Below, piece by piece: positions 52,008 to 63,915 of a DNA stretch of 64,000 bases (the stretch's first letter is position 1; each line of letters starts with the position of its first letter). The notes below the pieces were generated by a model. That model was given only the letters and a program-made list of their open reading frames with translations. It was not told where the DNA came from and searched no databases. Position numbers and translations under genes: made by a program. The DNA comes from Dallia pectoralis (Eukaryota; Chordata; Actinopteri; Esociformes; Umbridae): assembly GCA_029465975.1 (NCBI GenBank), contig CM055742.1, positions 4,013,365 through 4,077,364 on the forward strand, written 5' to 3'.

Positions 52008-53510
52008 AACACAGTAATAGGAGCAACACAGCACACAGTAATAGGAGTAACACAGCACACAGTAATAGGAATAACACAGTAATAGGAGTAACACAGCACA
52101 CAGTAATAGGAATAACACATCACACAGTAATATGAGTTACACAGCACACAGTAATAGGAATAACACAGCACACAGTAATAGGAATAACACAGTAATAGGA
52201 GTAACACAGCACACAGTAATAGGAGTAACACAGCACACAGTAATAGGAATAACACAGTAATAGGAGTAACACAGCACACAGTAATAGGAATAACACATCA
52301 CACAGTAATATGAGTTACACAGCACACAGTAATAGGAATAACACAGCACACAGTAATAGGAATAACACAGTAATAGGAGTAACACAGCACACAGTAATAG
52401 GAGTAGCACAGCACACAGTAATAGGAGTAACACAGCACACAGTAATAGGATTAACACAACACACAGGAATATGAGTAACACAGCACACTGTAATAGGAGT
52501 AGCACAGCACACATTAATAGGAGTAACACAGCACACATTAATAGGAGTAACACAGTAATAGGAGTAGCACAGCACACAGTAATAGGAGTAACACAGCACA
52601 CAGTAATAGGAGTAACACAACACACAGTAATATGAGTAACACAGCACACTGTAATAGGAGTAACACAGCACACATTAATAGGAGTAACACAGCACACATT
52701 AATAGGAGTAACACAGTAATAGGAGTAACACAGCACACAGTAATAGGAGTAACACAGCACACAGTAATAGGAGTAACACAGCACACAGTAATAGGAGTAA
52801 CACAGCACACAGTAATAGGAGTAACACAGCACACAGTAATAGGAGTAACACAGCACACAGTAATAAGAGTAACACAGCACACATTAATAGGAGTAACACA
52901 GCACACAGTAATAGGAGTAACACAGCACACAGTAATAGGAGTAACACAGCCAACAGTAATAGGTGTAACACAGCACACTGTAATAGGAGTAACACAGCAC
53001 ACTGTAATAGGAGTAACAGAGCACACAGTAATAGGAGTAACACAGCACACTGTATTAGGAGTAACACAGCACACAGTAATAGGAGTAACACAGCACACAG
53101 TAATAGGAGTAACACAGCACACAGTAATAGGAGTAACACAGCACACTGTATTAGGAGTAACACAGCACACAGTAATAGGAGTAACACAGCACACAGTAAT
53201 AGGAGTAACACAGCACACTGTATTAGGAGTAACACAGCACACAGTAATAGGAGTAACACAGCACACAGTAATAGGAGTAACACAGCACACATTAATAGGA
53301 GTAACACAGCACACAGTAATAGGAGTAACACAGCACACAGTAATAGGAGTAACACAGCACACAGTAATAGGAGTAACACAGCACACAGTAATAGGAGTAA
53401 CACAGCACACAGTAATAGGAGTAGCACAGCACACATTAATTGGGGTAACACAGCACACAGTAATAGGAGTAACACAGCAAACAGTAATATGAGTAACACA
53501 GCACACAGGT
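52008..53510. repeat. 24-bp minisatellite, about 60 copies
   Basis: Units of ACAGCACACAGTAATAGG plus AGTAAC, period 24 bp across the right two thirds; the left third mixes in shorter units that lack the CACAGCACAC part. Because 24 is a multiple of three, frames stay open for hundreds of codons on both strands. These are not genes: the products are pure octapeptide repeats without a promoter, splice sites or family. Confidence 0.95.
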
Positions 53511-53514
53511 GGCA

Positions 53515-53885
53515 TTGCTACACGGACCCATTTTCGATGTTGCACAGGCTTGTTTACATTTTGTCGTTCACAGCTGTGTCTATTTGTAATTCGTGGGATA
53601 TAAAGGGGTTGCTAGCAAGTCACTCCTTGCTTAGCATTTGTTACATGTAACGTAATTATACTGGAGGTGAGTGTTTGGATTTATAGATTGCTGTGGGTTT
53701 TGAATGTATTGTTATAAGACACGATATGCGCACTTTGTTTTCATTTTAGCCCAGTTAGCACTTTTTCACATTTCTCGGTTTGTTTTATGTTCTTGTATTT
53801 AATAAACTGAACGGATTTGAATTGAACGGATTATCGGTCTCTGCAAATGGCTTTCACCACACTACGCTGCTCAATCCGTGACAAA
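53515..53885 (+). mobile_element. Possible solo LTR of a retrotransposon
   Basis: A TATA-like GGATATAAAGG at about 53597, an AATAAA at about 53802 and an end AATCCGTGACA are arranged as in a fish LTR. The left end is not clear because it abuts the 24-bp array. No reverse transcriptase or matching second LTR is seen. Confidence 0.3.
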
Positions 53886-55559
53886 ATCATTGAATTATTT
53901 TGCCTTTATAGCTTTTCACAATTCAATTAAGAACACCTTTCCAGAATGTGTTAGTAAAAAAAGGCCCAATATGTACCTAAATCCACAGTAAAACAAAAGT
54001 TTTATACCCAATCAGATTTTCAGTATTTAACTGTTAATAACGTATTTACTGTTGTTATTCACAGATTGATATGGGACTAGACCAGTTATCAGCAGGATTA
54101 TGAAGAGTCCTCTGTGAGAGTTAAAATGAGTTATCTACTACGGTTGTCTGAGGGTGGTGCTGTTCCTTAAGAAAGACACAAGGATGGACCAAACAAGGTT
54201 CTTCATGAGACCAAGGACACAGATCTGGGGTGGGTGTATATTTGTGTATTTATGTGTCATGTTTAGTACAAAGAACTTAGGATGTCGTTCATGATCTATG
54301 TGTATTATAGTAATGTGTAGACATGTTGTTTAAATTTCATATGGTGGTAAATATGTTTTTAAATTTTTTATTGTGGTTTCTCCAGACTTAAACTGGTGGA
54401 ACTCAGATGATCCTTCCCTTTTAAGTATGCCAGTTGAAAGTTTTTTCCCACTGTAACAGCTCTTGGTTTTTTTCTACTTGTCTAAATCCAAATACTGTGG
54501 CACCGTGAACCCCCCGCCCCCAAAAAAACCCATGATATCTATAGCTTCACATAAAGTATATACAATGTACATTCATACACAATATTCCAAGAATTTGAAT
54601 TGGCATTACATTTAAAAACTCACGTTACATAACGTTATAAAAGACCATTAACTAAGGACCTCAAATCTCTCCCCAAGGGTGTTAAACAAAAGAGAATTAA
54701 TGTCACGATCTTGTGGGTGAAGTGCAGAATGAGCCATTTGCAGAGTCATAATCGCATTTGTGGTATTTTAATTATAAATTTAATTAAATTTCTCTACACA
54801 AGCGACTTACTAGAGATATTTAAAACAGCGATACAGTACAACAAAATCTCACCTCAAATACACCGTAACTTCAATCATCCTGAACACCATCACAAACCTT
54901 GCGTGCACAATCTAACCACCCAACTGAGAACTGGTGTGCACAATCACAACAAGTCCACCAAAAATAAACCCAACTAAAAACCACTTGTAACAGTAAATGT
55001 GTCATTTAAATTGTTAAATTTAAATTTGTCTCTTATAGCCCTTTACAGTTTGCTACTCAGTAACTACCACAATTGCTATGGAAACAGTTTGGAGAACTGT
55101 GATTTAAAAAACGCTATAAGAGAACAAAATAACAGTTTTCCAATGAAAAGTAACGATGAAAGAACAATATTTTTTTTGTCCTGAGTTTGATTGTTTTTAT
55201 TTCATTGTAATTTATTGACTACTAATTCATTGTTTATATTTATTTACTTACTTTACTTACTTAATCATGTTTTACTTGCAATTTTAGCAAGCAAAATAAA
55301 TTGTCATCCAGAAATAATGATTGTATTAAAAAGCCCACAATAATTGTCACCCCTAAAACAATCTATGCAGTAGTTGTAGTAAATTGTAGTAGAAGTAGTA
55401 GCATTTCATTGAACCTAATAGTAATATAATAACCATAATAAAACCGGGAAAAAAGCTTTTTGGCAAGTTCTGCGCTGGAGTGAGGAATCCATTGCAACTC
55501 TCCAATACTGTTTTGAGTCCACTGACTGCATTGATGATATTGTTCCAAGGGTTCCTCAA
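53886..55559. other. AT-rich interval, no gene seen
   Basis: No supportable coding exon, RNA gene or recognisable repeat apart from poly-A/T runs. Reading frames here are short and lysine/asparagine-rich. Confidence 0.4.
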
Positions 55560-55564
55560 CCAAA

Positions 55565-56080
55565 AGCCCTGGTTTAATGGGATTGTCCGTACGAAGCTCA
55601 CCTGCCTTTAGCTCTGGGGACCTGGAAGCTTTGAGTAGATCCAGATACGACCTATGGAAGGCTATCAGAGATGGAAAAAGGGATTACAGGGATAAGTTGG
55701 AGTCCAACTACCACAGCTACCACGCATGTGGTGTGGTCTGCGACACATCCTGACTACAAAGGGAGTAGTAGCAGTGATGCTTGTCCCGCCGCACGGTTTG
55801 AGGTGGCCAACACAATTCCTTCAGTGAGGCTTGCTGAGGACCAGGACGTCTGCACTCTGTCTCTGGACACGGCTGATGTGAGGAGAGCTTTTAAAAAAGT
55901 GAACCCTCGGAAGTCACTGAGGGTTCTCACGTGGTGCGCCGACCAGCTAGCAGAGGTTTTCACCTCTATATTCAACCTCTACCTGACTCCCTGACTCAGC
56001 AAAGCACCATTGTCCCTGTGCCGAAGAAACCTACCATCACCTGCCTGAATGACTACCGTCCTGTAGCAACTTAACCCTAA
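55565..56080 (+). mobile_element. Truncated LINE reverse-transcriptase fragment
   Basis: Conceptual translation in broken frames gives SRSRYDLWKAIRDGKRDYRD, VRRAFKKVNPRKS, CADQLAEVFTSIFNLYLT and then VPVPKKPTITCLNDYRPV, the order found in the N-terminal part of non-LTR retrotransposon reverse transcriptases common in teleosts. Deletions and stops are present. It ends abruptly at the GVIN sequence near 56080. Confidence 0.8.
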
Positions 56081-56082
56081 AC

Positions 56083-59000
56083 AAGTTTTAGGGGTCCAAA
56101 GTACTGGGAAGTCCACTCTCCTCAACACCATGTTTGGGGTCCAGTTTGCTGTCAGCAGTGGAAGATGTACCAGAGCTTCTGCTTCTGATGAAAGTCATTG
56201 AAGATCTCAGAGAGGAACTGAAATGTGACTTCATTATGGTCATTGACACAGAGGGGTTGAAATCACCAGAGTTATCTCAACTAGATGACAGTTATGAACA
56301 TGACAATGAACTGGCCACACTGGTGATGGGACTCAGTGATGTAACTATTATCAACATCTCCATGGAGAACTCAACAGATATGAAGGACATTCTACAGATT
56401 GTTGTTCATGCTTTTATTATGATGAAAGAAGTGGGTAAGAAGACAACATGTCATTTTGTGCACCAGAATGTGTCAGACATGTCTGCTCATGACAACAACA
56501 TGAGGGCCAGGAAGAAGTTATTGGAACAGTTGGATGAAATGACCCAGACAGCAGCCAGAATGGAGAAGGAGGAGAACATCACCAAGTTCACTGATGTGAT
56601 GGATTATGATCCAGACACAAACACCTGGTACATCCCAGGACTCTGGCATGGAACTCCTCTTATGGCTCCAGTCAATGTTGGATACAGTGAGGCTGTGTAT
56701 GAATTGAAGAAGAGCATTTTGGAAATATTGAAGGAATGCGAAGGTGATAATGATTTGACAGGTTTCCTAAAGTGGACAAAAAGCTTGAAATTTGAGAAAT
56801 TCATCTTTAGCTTCAGGAACAGTTTTGTTGCAGATGCATATTTCAGTTTATGCAGGGAGTACAATGCTTGGGAATGGTCATTCCAGAAGGAAATGAATAC
56901 CTGGATGATACGTGCAGAAAACAACATTTCCAACTTTTACTTAACAGATCCTCAGTCTCAAATGACGATAGTCCGAGACAATTTGTTAAAAGAAGCATCT
57001 GAGAAGATTGTTGTTGGAGGAGAGGAAATTCAGGATAATATAGTAAGGTACTTTGAAAGGAAAGACGGCCAAGTCAATCTAGTGGAAAAATACAAGAAAG
57101 ACTTTGTGGACATCTCATCTCTCTCATCTCATCTTCAACCGCTTATCCGGGGTCGGGTCGCGGGGGTAGCAGCTCTAGCAGGGGACCCCAAACTTCCCTT
57201 TCCCGGGCAACATTAGCCAGCTCTGACTGGGGAATCCCGAGGCGTTCCCAGGCCAGTGTGGAGATATAATCTCTCCACCTAGTCCTGGGTCTTCCCCGAG
57301 GTCTCCTCCCAGCTGGACGTGCCTGGAACACCTCTCTAGGGAGGCGCCCAGGTGGCATTCGTACAAGATGCCCGAACCACCTCAACTGGCTCCTTTCTAT
57401 GCAAAGGAGCAGCGGCTCTACTCCGAGTTCCTCTCGGATGACTGAGCTTCTCACCCTATCCCTAAGGGAGAGGCCAGCCACCTTTCTGAGAAAACCCATT
57501 TCGGCCGCTTGTACCCGCGATCTCGTTCTTTCGGTCATGACCCAGCTTTCATGACCATAGGTGAGGGTAGGAACAAAGATTGACCGGTAGATCGAGAGCT
57601 TTGCCTTTCGGCTCAGCTCTCTTTTCGTCACAACGGTGCGGTGAAGCGAATGCAACACCGCCCCCGCTGCTCCGATCCTCCGACCAATCTCCCGCTCCAT
57701 TGTGGACAGTGCCAACTATTTCATAAAAGAGATGGAAAAGAAAGTTTCAAACACTCTAAATAGAGCTGTTCAGATCAAAGAGGGGATGGCCAAACTGGAA
57801 AAGATCAAGAAAGTTCTGTCTTTGCTGCAGATTTGCAGAGAGAAGAAATTTGATTTATCAGATCAGGATCTTGAAGAAGAGTTTAAAAGTATGTGGAAGG
57901 AAACTGTGTCTGAGATCAACTTCAGCACACTCCCAACAAAAAATATTGCCCAGGATGCTTTTTGTGTGTTAACAATAAATCTAAAAACAAGGGGAGGGTT
58001 TGTCAATAGTATGTTGGTTGAAAACAATCTAAAGGATTGTGGGACAAAACCTTTTGATTTGGAATCAGGAAAGTGTTCTGATATGGTAAATGATTCTGCC
58101 CAACAACAGCATCACAGCAAAGAATTACAAAACTTCTGTCATCAAATCATAAGGAAATGTCAAGACTCCATTACCCAGAAGGTGGAAAGCAAAACAGATT
58201 ACTATGACATTTACATGAAGGAATTGCTTGAAGTTATTGATGAAACATTGCTACAAAACAAGGAAACGAAAGTTAATGAGGAATGTGAGGTTTCACTGAA
58301 GATGCACATCTGTGGTCTAGCAGCCAGAGAGTTCCAGAAGATGCATGAACATTACATTACAGTGAATGACCCAAGGAAGTGTCTGGAACAATCTAAGAGC
58401 AAGTACCTTACTGACTTCATAGACTTGTTTCATGAGCGAGACCGATGTCAAAAGAAAGCTGAGGAGTTCACCAAGATGTGTTTACAACCAGCTGTAATGG
58501 ACTATGTGACCAAAATGATTGGTCCTGATGTTGTGGATGAAATGAAGACTGGTAAAGGGTCAGAGAAACACAACACACCAGGGGCATTTCAGTTCTCTAT
58601 TTTGAAACAGCTCCTCACTGATGGAGAGTATGAGAAATATAAAGTGTACATACAAAATTATGAAGAGTTTGTAAAGCAGTGGCCGTTTGAACTCATTGTC
58701 AACCAACTGTCAAAAGAGGACAGTCTGAAGAAATTGGAGAAGAAGCGTCTTACAGAGATTGTCAAAGTAATCACTGATGCAATAGTAAAAGTCAGAAAAC
58801 AACTAGCACAGAAGATGAGATTCAGACGTTCATTCAGAATTTCTGCAGTGTCCTTGGAGACACGGTTGTTCTTCCCAAGGATTCTCTGAATTCAATCATG
58901 ACACTTAACTACTCTATAAATACAGAACAGTTTGTTGACAACCTCATAGAGTTTGTGAAAGGAATGGCGCAATTACTGTCTGACAAATATGACCAGGAGA

Positions 59001-59491
59001 TGGACATCAAAGAGAGACTCAGGTCTTTACCATTCAAGCCTCATGACAAGATCTTCACTAGTCTGTTTGTTTGTGGAAAGGTTTGTCCCTTCTGTAAAGC
59101 ACCCTGTGAAGCAGGAGGAAAGAAGCATTCAAAACACTTCACCTCCATTCATCGTCCCCAAGGTCTCCATGGTTGGAAGTGTACAAAAACAAAGATCTTG
59201 GTTACTGATATATGTTCCTCCGATGTAATTAGTGACTACAAATTCAACCTGGCCAAGGTAGGAGCCATTAACCACCCCTACAAAGACTATCAGAAATATT
59301 ACCCAGACTGGGAAATAGCTGGAGATTCCAGCATTAATGCTACAGACTACTGGAAGTATGTGATGGCAACATTCAATGAGAGAATTTCTGAAGACAACGA
59401 TGCAGAACCTGCTGATATCCCAGAGGACTGGAAGACATTAACATCTGATGATGCAATGCAGTGCTTGAATACGATATTTAACATGGAATAA
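56083..59491 (+). pseudogene. GVIN/VLIG very large interferon-inducible GTPase, disrupted
   Basis: Members of this family are very large cytosolic GTPases induced by interferon, usually encoded in one giant exon. Here only the G domain onward survives. The Walker A motif GVQSTGKST is at 56091-56117, followed by FGVQFAVSSGRCTR; the DTEG switch motif is near 56243, then ELATLVMGLSDVTIINISME and TCHFVHQNVSD. The helical C-terminal part runs to the stop at 59491 (DAMQCLNTIFNME). Four defects are visible: truncation at 56083 where LINE sequence begins; a frameshift near 56170 with several bases lost; a 588-bp LINE insertion at 57112-57699; and a one-base frameshift near 58810, after which GDTVVLPKDS resumes in another frame. 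The protein-like sequence is otherwise well kept, so inactivation is recent. Assembly error at the small indels cannot be excluded. Confidence 0.9.
57112..57699 (-). mobile_element. 5'-truncated LINE inserted in the GVIN coding exon
   Basis: Minus-strand translation gives the C-terminal end of a non-LTR reverse transcriptase: KAKLSIYRSIFVPTLTYGHE, LRWFGHLVRMPPGRLPREVF and GRPRTRWRDYISTLAWERLG. The 3' end carries ACCCCGGATAAGCGGTTGAA and an ATGAG-type tail. The element is flanked by a perfect 8-bp target duplication TTGTGGAC (57104-57111 and 57700-57707). About 588 bp, so strongly 5'-truncated. The clade (Rex1, L2 or RTE) cannot be fixed by eye. Confidence 0.88.
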
Positions 59492-60579
59492 AGGAGAAAA
59501 CATCAAAGACGAGCAATACAGATAAAGCGGTTTGACCAATACAAGAGCTACCAGACATGATACACAAATAAACCAAAACATTATGACCTCACGCAGGTGA
59601 AGTGAATACATGTAGATCAACTCCTAACAAGGGTACATGTCAGAGTTCAGGTAGTTTTGATGATAATCCAACAATCATTTCTAATTGTTTAATTGTTAAA
59701 TGTGTAAAATGTTATTATTGTTTGTTGATATGGTTAAATGTCTAAGATGGTCTAATGTGGGGATTGAAAATATATGCAAAATGGAAATCATGTGATGAGC
59801 CTTCAGTTTTACACCATTGAATTAAGCGTATAGAAAAGTATTTCGTTATGTTGTAAGAGAATATCAATTTCACATTACTTCGCTTCAAGTCACTCTTCGA
59901 CTCATAAATTAAACTATATGAATGAACATTTATTGTATTTCAATTGATATGTGAATAAATTATTATATTAACTGAACTCTACTGCGGCTACTAACATAGT
60001 GTGAGCCATCAGCCACAAAAGAACCATTAGGACCCAGGAGGGGATGAGCAACAACACCACCCCAATTGAATGGGGTAACAGGTGTAGCTCGTTAGGGCAT
60101 GAGTTGAAGGGAGGCCCGCAACACAAGAGGAGGGGGGGGGAGGAGGAACAATGCATGTGTGCAGGTCAAGGTGCAGGAGAGTTAATGTTTTGTTAGAGTG
60201 TGCTTATAGATTTATTTCTTGTTTTGTCCAGAGGTCAGCTGGAATTTACTTTTTGTTTGTGAATCGTAAGGCCTGTGTGAGCCACTTGCCCTTCTAATAA
60301 AGCAGCTCCTATTTGTACCCCACAATTGGTCTCCTGTCTTATCTTTCCTAACTTTGGTCCTGCTAAGAGACTGACGCTGAAAGATCACAATATTTTTAAT
60401 TGAAAACTTAAGAGTGCTGTTTACAACAAACAGTAGCATAAAACTTTGAATACCATACGTGAAAAACGTTTTATTGTTAAAGTCATACCACAGAATGCAT
60501 ACATATTTTTATGACGGATTATTGCTAAATATATGCCCTAAGAATAACATGAAATATGTTTATGTCAACAGTACTAGAA
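59492..60579. other. Interval between the GVIN pseudogene and cabp2
   Basis: No supportable coding gene. An AATAAA near 60297 follows a short G-rich segment, but no transcript structure is evident. Confidence 0.4.
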
Positions 60580-60585
60580 TTTATT
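60580..60585 (-). terminator. cabp2: Polyadenylation signal of cabp2
   Basis: AATAAA on the minus strand, about 105 bases after the stop codon at 60690-60692. Another minus-strand AATAAA is at 60469-60474. Confidence 0.5.
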
Positions 60586-60689
60586 GTACAACTCAATACT
60601 GTGGACTGATCCATGACATCATAATGAGATGTTGATCTTTTTGTTTACTCTCTCCGTGTTACGTCATCATGGCCTTGTCACCACGACGA

Positions 60690-62128
60690 TCAACGAGACA
60701 TCATTCGGACAAACTCTGCGGAAAGTAAAGAATTAGCTCAGTATAGTGAAAACATGGGCAATTATAAATAACACACAATAGATTCAGTTTTCCAGTTGGT
60801 CTTTCCCACTTTATCTACACTTCCTGTCCCCATAATCACTTCCTGTTTGTACCCAGTTGTCGTTCTTTACTCCTCCCCCGCCTGCTTCTCCTCACCCTCA
60901 AAGTCGACCAGCCCGTCCCCGTTGAGGTCAACATCTCGGAGGATCTCGTCAATCTCTGGGTTGTAGAGCTGCTCCCCCATCAGCTTCTTCATGGCCTCCT
61001 TCAGCTCCGCCAGGCTGATCTGGCCGTCCCCGTTCGAGTCAAACTGACAGGGGGGAGGAAGGGGGAGGCAGGGGGAGAGATGGAGGGGGAGGAGAGTAAT
61101 GAGAGAGTAAAAGATAAGTGTTGGGAGGAGAGATGAGAGAATAATTAGATGTTAGAACTAAAGATGGAGCATAGATGGGATGTAAAGATTTGGATAGAAA
61201 ATCTCAGAATAATAATTGCTAAATTGGTATTTGCATATTAAGCATTCTTATAGGGATACAACATCTAAGCTCTGTTGACTCTTTTTCAACTAATGACAAT
61301 TGCAACTCCATTCGCACTTCTTTGAATGCGTCCCTGAGTTCCTTCACTCCTATCATGTCTGCCGTCTCTGCCAACATCTTGGGACCCATCAGCTCCACAA
61401 AGTCCTCAAAGTCCACTCTGCCGCCACCTAGAGGGGAAATGGAGACATGACAGGAACAGCCACAAGATCATAAAAAGAAAAAAAATTATGTTTTCATGTG
61501 AGGGTGTGTATGTGAGGATACATGTATGTGTTTTTTACACGTCTGTGCATGGATGTGTGTACTGTATTCTTACACGCTTGCAATATGTATGTGTGTGTAT
61601 GTGTGTGTGTGTGTGTGTATATATGTGTGTGTGTGTGTGTGTGTGTCTCACATATGTTCTGGCTGAGTTCGATCAGCTCCATCTCAGTAGGCATGTATCC
61701 CATAGTCCTCATGCACTCCCCCAGGTCCTTGCAGCTGATGAAGCCGTCACGGTCCTTATCAAACTCCTTGAACGCCTCCTTCAGCTCTGCAGGGGGAAAC
61801 AGGGAGATGAGAGAAGGGGGTATGACCCCCATAGGGTGGAGGAAATAGGGATGGCAGGGGCCAGAAAGGGATTATGGGATTGTGGAGGTACTGTAGGTAG
61901 AGAGAATACTAGATACTGAGACGTCTGACTGCTGTAACAGCACACACAACGTCAGAGTTTTAGTTGATGGCAAGTAAAAATATATATTACTGAAAATAGT
62001 AATCCAGAGATTTAAACAGCTTGACTCTAAAGTCAGAAGAAGACAGGCGACTGTGATACTGCCTGTGTGCAATATGTATTTTATTGTTTATCTGTACCTT
62101 CAATCTCTTCTGGCCGTAGATCTCTGTC
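60690..62128 (-). CDS. cabp2: Calcium-binding protein 2 (CaBP2), 3' exons; 5' end not found
   Basis: CaBP2 is a neuronal calmodulin-like protein that tunes voltage-gated Ca2+ channels, notably Cav1.3 in hair cells. Exons in transcript order: 62098-62128 (31 nt), 61652-61786, 61318-61427, 60896-61043 and 60690-60715; phases agree. They encode DRDLRPEEIEELKEAFKEFD, EF1 (DKDRDGFISCKDLGE), the degenerate EF2 region (GGRVDFEDFVELMGPK), EF3 (DSNGDGQISLAELKE), EF4 (DLNGDGLVDFEE) and the end FVRMMSR. The short linker SQNICGG, three residues shorter than the QINMNLGG type of CaBP1/5, matches my memory of CaBP2 (SQQISGGKVDFEDF). The final 26-nt exon follows a TTTCCGCAG acceptor. The variable N-terminal exon(s) are not identified and lie at or beyond the right edge. 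A CaBP1/4/5 paralogue is less likely. Confidence 0.88.
61575..61648. repeat. (TG)n/(TATG) microsatellite beside a cabp2 donor
   Basis: TG repeats with TATG interruptions begin four bases past the donor of the EF1 exon (exon end 61652), on the intron side. Confidence 0.9.
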
Positions 62129-62540
62129 CTGCAATGTTTCAGATTAGAAAGAGACAGAAAGAGAGACGTAGACAGTAATATACCTGACACAGACACACAC
62201 ACACACACAGAAACAAAAGACATTCACTGAAGATACCGAACTACATATACAAATAGTGAATAGTGAATAACCATATGAGGACTTTTTGAATAAAATATAC
62301 ACAGTTACTACTGAGATGTAATGTCTGAAATGTACATTATGCCATTAAACAGGTTGAATGAATGAATATAAAATGTATTTTATTATTTCTTGTTTTTTTT
62401 CTCCATTGTAGAGCACATTGAATTGCTCCTATGTATAAGTTGTGCTACATAAATGAGCTTGGTTGCTTGCTATACTGACTGTATCCATTCATATGGAGTC
62501 ATTTGTAAAAAAATAATAGGTTGCCAATGAGAATGAAACC

Positions 62541-62736
62541 AGCCAATCACGTGGAAGAGTAGGGCTGTATCAGCCAATCACACGAAAGAGTAGGGCTGTA
62601 TCAGCCAATCACATGGAAGAGTAGGGCTGTATTAGCCAATCACACGGAAGAGTAGGGCTGTATCAGCCAATCACAAGGAAGAGTAGGGCTGTATCAGCCA
62701 ATCACATGGAAGAATAGAGCTGTATCAGCCAATCAC
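62541..62736. repeat. 31-bp minisatellite carrying CCAAT motifs
   Basis: Just over six units of 31 bp (AGCCAATCACACGGAAGAG then TAGGGCTGTATC). Every unit contains GCCAATCA, a perfect CCAAT-box core. It lies about 0.4 kb upstream (minus sense) of the 31-nt cabp2 exon. Confidence 0.93.
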
Positions 62737-63811
62737 ACGGGAGACAATCGGACTGTGTTGAACAGGGAGGTTACTACAGCTAATTGGATCAGAAGCTGTG
62801 TAATCCTCTAACAAATCTCTTGTTTGGCTGCGTAACACAAATTTATATGCTTTGGACATGTGGGACGGCTGGATTATTATGCTGGTGGCATAGACATAAA
62901 TAAATCCATTAACCCTTAAACTTGATGGATAAAGTGTTTTGACATGTTTTAACATGGACATAACCGTGTCATAACACATTATAACACTGTCACAACCGTG
63001 ATGTGTCATCACACCACAATAAGGCAGGTCTGAACCCATGTAAACAAAGAATACAAACCACTACAGTGATTATAAACAGGATGTTTCATAACATTGATAT
63101 TGGTGATATTATTGTCCAGTCATGTCATCTGTCAACATGCACTCCAAACTACCCCCCCGTCCCTCTTGACCAGATTATCTTAACTTCCTGTTTGTTTTCA
63201 GGAGTCACGTCAATTAATCCGAGTGTTGATTTAAGTCTTCGATCGAGGAAGTAATGAAGACGTTTATGTCCGTCCTGTGCCAGAAAATATATTGAATGGC
63301 TTGAAGGAACTAAATCCCCGTTTGATATGATTATGACGCATTATAACCAGCATTGTCACCTACATGGCTCTATGTCAGTCCTCACAGAAATGGTGTGTCC
63401 TGCTGCTGAAATCTACTCCTGCAATGTCATCAGCCATAGTGCATTATGGGTAAGTACGTGTTCCCTGGCATCAGTCATAGTCATAATCACATGAATAATT
63501 GTTTGGAGTAGCTGTACAACAGACCGATATATAATATACAAATATGAAGTGTGGTCATGTTCTTACAACAGGTCATGACCATGTTATGTCATTGTTATGA
63601 CCGTGTCGGTCTGGGGTTATGGCACTATGCTTCAGGTAAAGTACAGCTTAGTCGCCTAAGCGCAAGATTGCTACCCTCGTTTACACAAACATCAGTTATT
63701 CGGCTGATTTGGAGAGTTATGCAAATTGTGTGGTCCAATTTCAGTGTTTAGTCAAATCTGAAACGGACACAGTGTTGATGCCAACAACTGGGCCCTGGGC
63801 TCGCGCACAAA

Positions 63812-63915
<104 letters not shown>

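Noticed and set aside
52008..53510. CRISPR-like array of evenly spaced repeats
   Set aside because: Units are contiguous without unique spacers and the DNA is vertebrate; this is a minisatellite.
52137..53545. Open frames of about 250-335 codons on both strands in the 24-bp array
   Set aside because: They are products of a period divisible by three, consist only of octapeptide repeats, overlap each other on both strands and lack any family, promoter or splice context.
57143..57715. A 190-codon minus frame as a host gene
   Set aside because: Its sequence is the C-terminal end of a non-LTR reverse transcriptase and it lies inside an 8-bp target duplication, so it is a mobile element.
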